DNA from: Gemmatimonadota bacterium
Lineage (GTDB): Bacteria > Gemmatimonadota > Gemmatimonadetes > Palauibacterales > Palauibacteraceae
Reading direction: 5' to 3'
Assembly: GCA_030598525.1 (NCBI GenBank)
Contig: JAUVPT010000153.1
Coordinates: 1-5,021, forward strand
Length of the DNA: 5,021 nucleotides
This document shows, piece by piece, positions 1-5,021 of the stretch; within the stretch, counting starts at the first letter, position 1, and the number at the start of each line of letters is the position of its first letter. The position numbers were made by a program, and so were the translations under genes. The notes under the pieces are model-generated. The model searched no databases and was not told the origin of the DNA. It worked only from the letters and a program-made list of their open reading frames with translations.

Positions 1-1098
1 CATCGTGAATCCCCCGTACACCCAGCTCATGTCCGGCGGAGCGGCGTGCCACCATGCCAGGACCGGCAGGGAGACGGCGAGACCCACCGCGAGAGCCACC
101 ACCGCCAGGACAAGGGCCTCGGCCAGCACCGACCGCACGATGAAGCCGGGGCCTCCGCCGAGAGCCAGCAGAACCGCGAACTCACGGCGGCGCTCGTAGG
201 AAGACATGAGCATCGTGTTCGCGACGCCCCAGATCGCCATGGCGAAGATGAAGACGATGAGCATCCATTCCATGCTGCTCACCAGCCGCGCATACTCGAC
301 CATCTCGGGACGGAACTCCGTCCACGGGCGAACGGCGACCGATGACACGTCGGTTCCCATGGCCGCGGCGACCGCAGCCGCCGCCGCGTCGGCCGCCCAC
401 GGATCGTCCACCCGCGCGGCGATCTCATGCACCCGCCCGGGAGCCAGGGCCACCAGTTCCTGGACTACCTCGATCGGCGCCACGGCATGACCGAGGTCGA
501 GTTCGGTGATGGTGGTCGTGAAGATCCCGGAGACGATGAACAGGTCGTTGCCGAGCGAGCCGTCGGCGCCCGGGGCCACCACCACGACCTCGTCACCCGG
601 TCCCGCGTCCAGCTGCCGCGCCATTTCACGTCCGATCACGATCTCGTACTGGCCGGGGGTGGGGGCACGGCCCTCGTCGATATGACTGAGAAGCCGAGAA
701 ACCAGGGCCTCGCGCACCGGGTCCACCCCCAGGATCACGCCTGCTGCGGTGGCCCGGCCCGTGCTTACCAGCCCGCCCGCATACACGCGCGGAGTGGCGG
801 CCGAGACGTTCGGGTCCCCGGCCACCTTGGCAACGAGGGCCTCGACATCCACTCCCTCGCGACCTCCGATCGTGTCGAAGATCCCCCGGTCCGGCAGGTA
901 GTCATCGGCGAACACCTGGAGCTGGCCGGTGAGCATCCCGGTGCCGTTGTCGATCATCTCGGACACGAGCCCCCTGGAGAGGCCGGCCATCACCACGACC
1001 GCCAGGTAGCCGAGCGCGAGCCCGATCGCCGTGATCAGCGTGCGGCGCCGGTTACGTCCCAGGTTGCGCCAGCCGATCTTCCACCACGCCCCGTTCAT
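1..1098 (-). CDS. FtsX/LolC-E-type ABC transporter permease, 3' end cut by window edge
   Basis: Reverse-strand translation from the ATG at 1098 stays open for 366 codons to the window edge, so the C-terminus is missing. The protein begins MNGAWWKIGWRNLGRNRRR, the usual cytoplasmic start of MacB/LolC-type permeases. Membrane segment 1 is at about residues 20-42 and a large periplasmic domain at about 45-272. This domain contains the family-type stretch IGREMARQLDAGPGDEVVVV (about 155-174). Segment 2 is at about 275-300, the cytoplasmic coupling region ERRREFAVLLALGGG at 302-316, and segment 3 at about 325-347; a fourth segment is expected past the edge. Residues 234-246 are nearly all alanine, a low-complexity patch. 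A Shine-Dalgarno GAGG lies 7 nt before the ATG and overlaps the end of the upstream gene, only 4 nt away. It probably forms the inner-membrane channel of a Lol-like transporter serving the LolA-like protein upstream; an ATP-binding subunit must be supplied from elsewhere, most simply the next gene. The family is certain; the substrate is unknown. Confidence 0.93.
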   Translation of the reverse strand, partial: MNGAWWKIGWRNLGRNRRRTLITAIGLALGYLAVVVMAGLSRGLVSEMIDNGTGMLTGQLQVFADDYLPDRGIFDTIGGREGVDVEALVAKVAGDPNVSAATPRVYAGGLVSTGRATAAGVILGVDPVREALVSRLLSHIDEGRAPTPGQYEIVIGREMARQLDAGPGDEVVVVAPGADGSLGNDLFIVSGIFTTTITELDLGHAVAPIEVVQELVALAPGRVHEIAARVDDPWAADAAAAAVAAAMGTDVSSVAVRPWTEFRPEMVEYARLVSSMEWMLIVFIFAMAIWGVANTMLMSSYERRREFAVLLALGGGPGFIVRSVLAEALVLAVVALAVGLAVSLPVLAWWHAAPPDMSWVYGGFTM

Positions 1099-1102
1099 CG
1101 TC

Positions 1103-1882
1103 CTACCTCGTGTCCCGCAGACGGCGGAGAGAGAAGAAATCCTCGTCGAGATCCACGTCGAACTCGAGCTCTGAATAGCGGACCTCGGTGTACTCGCCCG
1201 GCTTGTCCTCCGGCACCACGCGCAACGCGGCCGGCACGAGGCGGCCGCCCAGCTGGCGATAGTCGAAGAAGGTCATCGTGCGTACCAGCTCGCCGTCTTC
1301 GTCGTAGTACCGGGCGAAGACCGGCATCGTGTCGGCCTTTCGCACCTGGTATGCGATCCGGCCCCACACCACCGGGGCTTCGGGCCGCGGAATGAGGTCG
1401 AACTCCCACACCGTGACCCCGTCCCTGTCTCCCTCGTAGGCCAGGGTGATCTCGTAGTCCTCGATCAGGCGGCTCTCCTTAACCAGGTCGTCGTTGGTGA
1501 AGTGGGAGCCCATCCACGAGGCGCTCATCAGAGAGGCCGGGATCTTGATCGTCCGGTCCACCCGGGGCAGGTAGTTCCAGATCTCGCTTCCCGCCTTGAG
1601 GGTGGCCGTGCCCGCGTCCTTGCGCGGAGACAGGATGCGGACCAGGGCGTGGTCGGTGCCGAGAGACCACATCTGCATCTCCATGGCCCGGCTCCAGTTC
1701 TCGGTCGCGACCTCCATCGTCGAGATGCCCTGGCTGGATTCGCCGCGCATGATCCGGTCAACGCAGTCCACGATCTCGGTGGCGTCGGCAAGACCAGCGC
1801 ATGCGGCCGTCTGGGCGGCGGCTCCAGTCGGAAGAAGCAGCAACGCGGCCACGAAGGTGGCGTGCACAATCGTCGTTCTCAT
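1103..1882 (-). CDS. LolA-like outer membrane lipoprotein-sorting protein (periplasmic)
   Basis: This 259-residue protein has a Sec signal peptide: MRTT, a hydrophobic core (about 8-17) and AAA before Q24 as the likely signal peptidase I site. There is no lipobox, so the mature form should be soluble and periplasmic. The body matches the LolA-like family annotated as 'outer membrane lipoprotein-sorting protein', related to but longer than classical LolA (about 200 aa). Recognisable blocks are MRGESSQG (45-52), WNYLPRVDRTIKIP (102-115), SWMGSHFTNDDLVKES (122-137), APVVWG (169-174), YYDEDGELVRTMTF (192-205) and a C-terminal FDVDLDEDFFSLRRL (241-255). Cys28 and Cys40 could pair in the periplasm. 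The start ATG overlaps the upstream regulator stop as ATGA, with GGAGG 11 nt and GAAGGG directly before it, which indicates translational coupling. Its inferred role is a shuttle that receives a lipoprotein or other hydrophobic ligand from the adjacent permease. Family members usually sit beside such permeases or RND/MMPL exporters, and their true cargo is mostly unproven. Confidence 0.92.
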   Translation of the reverse strand: MRTTIVHATFVAALLLLPTGAAAQTAACAGLADATEIVDCVDRIMRGESSQGISTMEVATENWSRAMEMQMWSLGTDHALVRILSPRKDAGTATLKAGSEIWNYLPRVDRTIKIPASLMSASWMGSHFTNDDLVKESRLIEDYEITLAYEGDRDGVTVWEFDLIPRPEAPVVWGRIAYQVRKADTMPVFARYYDEDGELVRTMTFFDYRQLGGRLVPAALRVVPEDKPGEYTEVRYSELEFDVDLDEDFFSLRRLRDTR

Positions 1883-2334
1883 CCCTTCACTTCCCTCCAG
1901 CGCTCCAGCAACTCCTCGATCTGCTCACCCATGAACAGGTAGAAGTCCAACATTTCGGTAAGCCGGTCGCGGGCTGGCGAGGGCTCGTCGCCCACGGCCT
2001 GGAGTCCCTCGGCGGCGAGTCCGGCCATGGCGTGGATGGCGCCCACCCGCTTGGCCGTGACGCTCTCGAACGCCCGCGGCGCGATTTCGTAGTAGTCCCG
2101 TCGATCGCCCCGCACGCCGACCCGCCGGGCCAGGCCGAGCTCTTCGCACGCACGCGCGTTGGTGCTCACCGACGCCTTGCTGACGTCCAGACGCTCGACG
2201 ATCTCGTCCAGAGACAGGGGCCGGTCGGCCACCATGAGCAATCCGAACAGGCGGCCGAATGTGCGGGTCAGGCCCATGCGCTCGACGGCCAGGCCCATGC
2301 GCTCGATAAACTGTCGGGTCTCGGGATTCGGCAT
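1879..2334 (-). CDS. GbsR/MarR-family winged-helix transcriptional regulator
   Basis: This 151-residue DNA-binding protein is the first gene of the minus-strand operon. The N-terminal PETRQFIERMGL (4-15) and the following helix LTRTFGRLFGLLMVADRPLS (22-41) are typical of GbsR-type MarR relatives. The winged helix follows: helix 2 at LDEIVERL (42-49), the recognition helix from SKASVSTNARACEELGL (52-68), and a basic wing RRVGVRGDRRDYYEI (70-84). The C-terminal helices (about 110-151, including FYLFMGEQIEELLERW) would form the dimer interface. I chose the ATG at 2334 because GGAGG lies exactly 8 nt upstream. An in-frame GTG at 2349 would add five residues (MEGTN) but would put this Shine-Dalgarno inside the gene. 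It probably represses its own operon through the inverted repeat in the divergent spacer. GbsR itself senses choline in Bacillus; the ligand here cannot be read from sequence, and no choline or betaine genes are nearby. The name gbsR is therefore not applied. Confidence 0.92.
   Translation of the reverse strand: MPNPETRQFIERMGLAVERMGLTRTFGRLFGLLMVADRPLSLDEIVERLDVSKASVSTNARACEELGLARRVGVRGDRRDYYEIAPRAFESVTAKRVGAIHAMAGLAAEGLQAVGDEPSPARDRLTEMLDFYLFMGEQIEELLERWREVKG
2269..2306 (-). repeat. Exact 17-bp direct repeat, 21-bp period, inside the regulator gene
   Basis: CAGGCCCATGCGCTCGA (plus strand) occurs at 2269-2285 and again at 2290-2306. The period is 21 bp, exactly seven codons, so the frame is kept and the protein reads ERMGL-AV-ERMGL at residues 11-22. 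Glu and Gly in this region are generally conserved in GbsR relatives, so part of the similarity may be functional. The codon-level identity suggests a recent short duplication or gene-conversion-like event. Confidence 0.7.
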
Positions 2335-2342
2335 ATTCGTTC

Positions 2343-2347
2343 CCTCC
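2343..2347 (-). promoter_or_regulatory. Shine-Dalgarno deciding the regulator start
   Basis: On the minus strand the bases read GGAGG, followed by 8 nt (GAACGAAT) and ATG at 2334. This is near-ideal spacing for the ATG and incompatible with efficient use of the upstream GTG at 2349, whose own upstream bases hold only a distant AGG. Confidence 0.75.
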
Positions 2348-2354
2348 ACCCACT

Positions 2355-2382
2355 ACGTTACCTGTTTAGAACGTTTAGTCAA
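2355..2382 (-). promoter_or_regulatory. Weak candidate promoter for the minus-strand operon
   Basis: On the minus strand TTGACT (plus-strand 2377-2382) matches the sigma-70 -35 consensus at five of six positions. After a 16-nt spacer comes TAACGT (2355-2360), matching TATAAT at only three of six. The -35 box lies within the inverted repeat, so bound regulator would block polymerase. The objection is that the start would fall near 2347, leaving the Shine-Dalgarno at the extreme 5' end of a roughly 13-nt leader. The sigma-factor preference of this organism is unknown, so this is a tentative placement. Confidence 0.25.
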
Positions 2383-2400
2383 TACTGAACGCTTTTAACA
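2363..2400. promoter_or_regulatory. Imperfect inverted repeat, probable operator of the adjacent regulator
   Basis: The left arm TGTTTAGAACGTTTAGT (2363-2379) and the right arm ACTGAACGCTTTTAACA (2384-2400) pair at 13 of 17 positions around a 4-nt centre. The core CGTTTAG, 6-nt spacer, CTGAACG (2372-2391) is the tightest part, with six of seven positions symmetric. GTTTAG also occurs twice in tandem at 2364-2369 and 2373-2378, nine bases apart, so a second half-site may extend the operator to the left. The block is conspicuously AT-rich against its surroundings and lies in the spacer between two divergent genes, beside a MarR-type regulator that needs a symmetric site of about this size. Assignment to that regulator is inference. 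It is unlikely to be a terminator because the arms mispair and no U-tract follows. Confidence 0.6.
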
Positions 2401-2511
2401 CAGATCAAGACACTGGCAAGTCGCCCTCTTTCAACCCTCTGCCCGTCCCCCGTGTCTACTCTAGAGATAGGCCTCATCCGCTGCTCACCGCCGAAAGCGA
2501 GCCCCGACGAC
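2401..2511. other. Remainder of divergent spacer, no clear signal
   Basis: These bases separate the inverted repeat from the plus-strand permease start. I find no good -35/-10 pair for the plus strand: TTTCAA at 2429-2434 and TACTCT at 2457-2462 are 22 nt apart, which is too far. The segment could be translated in frame with the permease from a GTG at 2452, but that start has no purine-rich ribosome site and the extra 20 residues do not resemble the family. It is most likely untranslated leader plus an unrecognised promoter. Confidence 0.4.
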
Positions 2512-4926
2512 ATGATCGCCTCGTTCCTCTCCGACCTCCGTTTCGCCCTCCGCCAGATGATCAAGAAGCCGGGATTCGCGATCATCGCCATTCTGACGCT
2601 GACGCTGGGGATCGGTGCGAATGCGGCCATTTTCAGCGTGCTCGACGCGGTCGTGTTGAGCCCGCTGCGATTTCCCGAGCCGGAGCGCCTGATTCGCATT
2701 TACGAGGCGGACGCCCAGAGTTCCTCTGCCGGCATCGGTTTCCACACGGTCCCGGGCTTCCTGGACCTGAGGCGGGAAGCCGAGGGCATCGAGCACCTGG
2801 CGGCTATCTACACCTACCGCGAGGCGGGGCGGGACCTGACGGACGGAGAGGTGCCGCGGCGTATCCAGGTGCTCCCGACGAGCGCCGGGTACTTCGAGGT
2901 GTGGGGCATCTCGCCGCTGCTCGGCCGCGGCCTCGCTGTGGAGGAGGAGCGGGAGGATGCGAATGTCGTGATTCTCAGCTACCGGCTATGGCAGTCGCAC
3001 ACAGGCGGTGACCCGGACGTGCTCGGAACGACGATCCGCCTCGATGGAGCGGCATACACGGTAGTGGGCGTGGCGCCGGCCGGTTTCCGTGATGCAACGG
3101 TCGGTGACGTCGATGCGTGGGTGCCTCTCGATCTCCCGGAGGGCGAGTACTCGAGGCAGAACCACTTCCTCTCCATCATCGGCCGGCTGGAGCGTGGCGT
3201 ATCCGTCGCACAGGGGCAGACCTACGTCAGCGCGGTGAATACCCGAATCGTAGAGGAGCACGAAGAGGTAGGGGACACACAGCTGATGCGAGTGGTGTCG
3301 CTGCACGACGACGTGGTGGGCTCGACGGACACCATGCTTCGCATCCTGATGGGGGCGGCTGGACTCGTACTTCTCATCGCCTGCGTCAACGTGGCGAACC
3401 TGTTCCTGGCCCGTAGCCTGGGTAGGAGGCGGGACATCGCCATCCGGTCGGCCCTGGGCTCCGGTCGGGGTCGGCTGGTGCGTCAGTTCTTCGCCGAGAG
3501 CCTGCTCGTGGCGACCCTCGCAGGACTGGCGGGCCTCGTCGTCGCACACCTGGGAGTGCGATTCCTGCTGTCGATCAGCCCCGAGGCGGTGGCACGTGCC
3601 CAGGAGGTAGGACTGGACGGACGGCTACTCCTGTTTGCCGCCGCGGTGACCGTGCTGACAGCGCTCCTGTTCGGCCTCGTCCCCGCCTTGCGCGGTTCTC
3701 GTGTGGACCTGACATCCGACCTTCGCGAGGGTTCACGTGGAATGGCCGGTGGTAAGCGATCGACTCGCATCCGTACGGCCCTCGTGGCCACCCAGATGGC
3801 ACTGGCCCTGGTGCTCCTCATCGGGGCGGGAATCCTGATCAAGAGCTTCGCCGCCCTGCAGGGACAGGACTACGGGTTCGACTCCTCCGATCTCCTCACG
3901 TTCGAGGTGCACCTGCCGGACGCGCGGTATGAGGACCCGGTTCTCCGGGTCGAATTCCATCAGAGGTTTCATGAGAGGCTGCGGTCGATCCCCGGAGTGG
4001 AGGCTGTCGCGGCCACCTCGTGGCTTCCGGCAGCCGGGCCCTACCACGACTGGGGCTACCGATACGAAGACGCGGACGGTGAGCTGCAGTGGGAAGGCGC
4101 CCAGATGCGAATCATCGAGGGCGACTACTTCGAGACCATGGGCATCCCGCTCCTCGCCGGACGGACCTTCAACGCCGGCGATGGGGAAGACGCGCCTCCG
4201 GTGATGGTCATCAGCGAGACGGTGGCCCGGATCGCACTCCCCGACCGCGACCCGATCGGACAGCAGTTCTACTCCGCCGATACGGTGCGCACGGTCGTCG
4301 GTGTGGTGCCCGACGTAGCGTTCGACGCGCGCGGGAACCGGAAATCCAAGATCTACATCCCACACACCGAGTACGGCGATGACCGCAATTGGGCCCTGAT
4401 ACAGGCTATAGAAACGGAATCAGGGCTCGGAATCCTCCCACAGATCCGGAGGGAGCTCGACGCGATCGACCCCGAACTCGTGATCTACCGCGCCCGGACC
4501 ATGGAGCAGGTGCTGGGACGCCACATGGAGAGCGAGCGGTTCGCCCTCACCCTGATGGGGATCTTTGGCGGGGTCGCGCTCCTCCTGGCGGCGATCGGCG
4601 TGTACGGCATCCTCTCCTATTCGGTGAGCCAGCGGACGCGCGAATTCGGGATCCGGATGGCACTCGGCGCCACGACCGGTGCGGTGCGCCGCCGGGTGCT
4701 GGCCCAGGGCGCAACGTTGGCCGGGATCGGTCTCCTGACGGGACTCGTGGGAGCTTTCTGGCTCAGCAAGCTGCTCCAGAGCATGGTGTTCGGCGTGAGT
4801 GTCACGGATCCGGTGATCTTCGGCCTGGTGACCCTGTGCCTGGCGCTCGTCGCGATGGCCGCAGGCTACGTCCCGGCGCGGAGGGCGACCAGGGTCACGC
4901 CGATGCAGGCACTGCGCGAGGAGTAG
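2512..4926 (+). CDS. ADOP-type duplicated MacB/FtsX permease (orphan ABC permease)
   Basis: This 804-residue inner-membrane protein consists of two MacB-like permease units in one chain. Unit 1 has the cytoplasmic start FLSDLRFALRQMIKKPGF (5-22), membrane segment 1 with LTLGIGANAAIFSVLDAVVL (30-49), a periplasmic MacB core domain (about 50-275), then FtsX segments at about 278-300, 327-354 and 372-395. The coupling loop RRRDIAIRSALG lies near 304-315. Unit 2 has segment 5 (about 423-443), a second periplasmic domain (about 445-675), and segments at about 677-705, 732-757 and 768-792, with the coupling loop RTREFGIRMALGA near 707-719. It ends in the family-typical PMQALREE. This order and length fit the 'acidobacterial duplicated orphan permease' class, which typically lacks a neighbouring ATPase; none is seen here. 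I chose the ATG at 2512 because the canonical N-terminus begins there, although its ribosome site is weak (AAAGCGAG). The substrate is unknown; relatives are only loosely linked to export of peptides, antibiotics or toxins. It is divergent from the regulator operon and may share its control region. Confidence 0.95.
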   Translation: MIASFLSDLRFALRQMIKKPGFAIIAILTLTLGIGANAAIFSVLDAVVLSPLRFPEPERLIRIYEADAQSSSAGIGFHTVPGFLDLRREAEGIEHLAAIYTYREAGRDLTDGEVPRRIQVLPTSAGYFEVWGISPLLGRGLAVEEEREDANVVILSYRLWQSHTGGDPDVLGTTIRLDGAAYTVVGVAPAGFRDATVGDVDAWVPLDLPEGEYSRQNHFLSIIGRLERGVSVAQGQTYVSAVNTRIVEEHEEVGDTQLMRVVSLHDDVVGSTDTMLRILMGAAGLVLLIACVNVANLFLARSLGRRRDIAIRSALGSGRGRLVRQFFAESLLVATLAGLAGLVVAHLGVRFLLSISPEAVARAQEVGLDGRLLLFAAAVTVLTALLFGLVPALRGSRVDLTSDLREGSRGMAGGKRSTRIRTALVATQMALALVLLIGAGILIKSFAALQGQDYGFDSSDLLTFEVHLPDARYEDPVLRVEFHQRFHERLRSIPGVEAVAATSWLPAAGPYHDWGYRYEDADGELQWEGAQMRIIEGDYFETMGIPLLAGRTFNAGDGEDAPPVMVISETVARIALPDRDPIGQQFYSADTVRTVVGVVPDVAFDARGNRKSKIYIPHTEYGDDRNWALIQAIETESGLGILPQIRRELDAIDPELVIYRARTMEQVLGRHMESERFALTLMGIFGGVALLLAAIGVYGILSYSVSQRTREFGIRMALGATTGAVRRRVLAQGATLAGIGLLTGLVGAFWLSKLLQSMVFGVSVTDPVIFGLVTLCLALVAMAAGYVPARRATRVTPMQALREE

Positions 4927-4997
4927 CGCGAGAAGGCTCCTTTCCCGTCCGCCCGTGTATGCGGCATCGATCGGCGAACCCGAACCCGAGGTGATCG
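4927..4997. other. Intergenic gap without a convincing terminator
   Basis: The 71 bases after the permease stop contain only a tiny AAGG-ct-CCTT symmetry near 4933-4943, whose loop is too short to form a terminator hairpin and which has no following T-run. Read-through into a downstream gene is therefore plausible. Confidence 0.4.
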
Positions 4998-5021
4998 ATG
5001 CTGCGCGTTTCCCTTCCCCGC
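4998..5021 (+). CDS. Possible start of a downstream gene, cut by window edge
   Basis: The ATG at 4998 is preceded by GAGGTGAT (4988-4995), a strong Shine-Dalgarno whose GAGG lies 6 nt from the start, and the frame stays open for the remaining eight codons (MLRVSLPR). An overlapping GTG at 4991 in another frame is less well placed. The product cannot be identified from eight residues. With no terminator in the gap, it may be cotranscribed with the permease. Confidence 0.4.

Noticed and set aside
427..1395. A 322-codon plus-strand open frame
   Set aside because: It is antisense to the FtsX permease and LolA-like genes, has a low-complexity Arg/Pro/Gly/His-rich composition typical of GC-rich shadow frames, and matches no family. 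The opposite strand gives clear homologues.
1801..2388. A 195-codon plus-strand open frame across the regulator
   Set aside because: It is antisense to the regulator with its well-formed winged helix, and runs through the inverted repeat; composition is shadow-like.
2363..2400. Inverted repeat as a bidirectional terminator
   Set aside because: It lies between divergent, not convergent, genes, the stem has four mismatches of seventeen, and there is no adjacent T-tract.
2429..2462. Plus-strand promoter TTTCAA / TACTCT
   Set aside because: The 22-nt spacing and poor -10 match make it unconvincing.
2452..2511. N-terminal extension of the permease from GTG 2452
   Set aside because: There is no Shine-Dalgarno before the GTG, and the family-typical N-terminus starts at ATG 2512.
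3733..4365. A 210-codon minus-strand open frame inside the permease
   Set aside because: It is a shadow of the duplicated permease, which has full-length family features in its own frame.
1..5021. CRISPR array, tRNA, insertion sequence or phage-type genes
   Set aside because: No regularly spaced repeats, cloverleaf-like segments, transposase frames or terminal inverted repeats were seen on either strand.

Overview
The window is GC-rich (by eye well above 60% G+C), densely coding, and reads as ordinary chromosome from a Gram-negative-type (diderm) bacterium. It encodes a LolA-like periplasmic protein, a LolC/E-type permease and a long duplicated MacB/FtsX permease of the 'ADOP' type. ADOP proteins are especially abundant in Acidobacteriota and Gemmatimonadota, so one of those phyla or a relative is my best guess. 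No rRNA, marker gene or mobile element confirms it.

There are two divergent transcription units. On the minus strand, reading right to left, is a compact operon: a GbsR/MarR-type regulator (1879-2334), a LolA-like 'outer membrane lipoprotein-sorting' protein with a signal peptide (1103-1882), and an FtsX-family permease cut by the left edge (1-1098). The first two genes overlap by the four bases ATGA, and the next two are separated by 4 nt. The permease is absent from a simple complete-ORF list because it runs off the window; I recovered it by translating the reverse strand, giving 366 open codons. The expected ATP-binding partner would lie beyond position 1.

On the plus strand a single large gene (2512-4926, 804 aa) encodes a duplicated MacB-type permease with two FtsX domains and no ATPase. 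The 177-nt divergent spacer (2335-2511) holds an AT-rich imperfect inverted repeat at 2363-2400, with a perfect-looking core of two CGTTyAG-type half-sites. It is the best candidate operator for the regulator encoded next to it. After the plus-strand gene there is a 71-nt gap without a convincing terminator, then a good Shine-Dalgarno and an ATG at 4998 that probably begins another gene.

Working model (inference): the regulator represses its own operon and perhaps influences the divergent permease. The operon would encode a dedicated Lol-like envelope trafficking or export system, with the permease extracting a lipid, lipoprotein or hydrophobic substrate from the inner membrane and the LolA-like protein carrying it through the periplasm. 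All the families are known. I do not see a clearly novel system; the most useful leads are the operator and the regulated Lol-like cassette.
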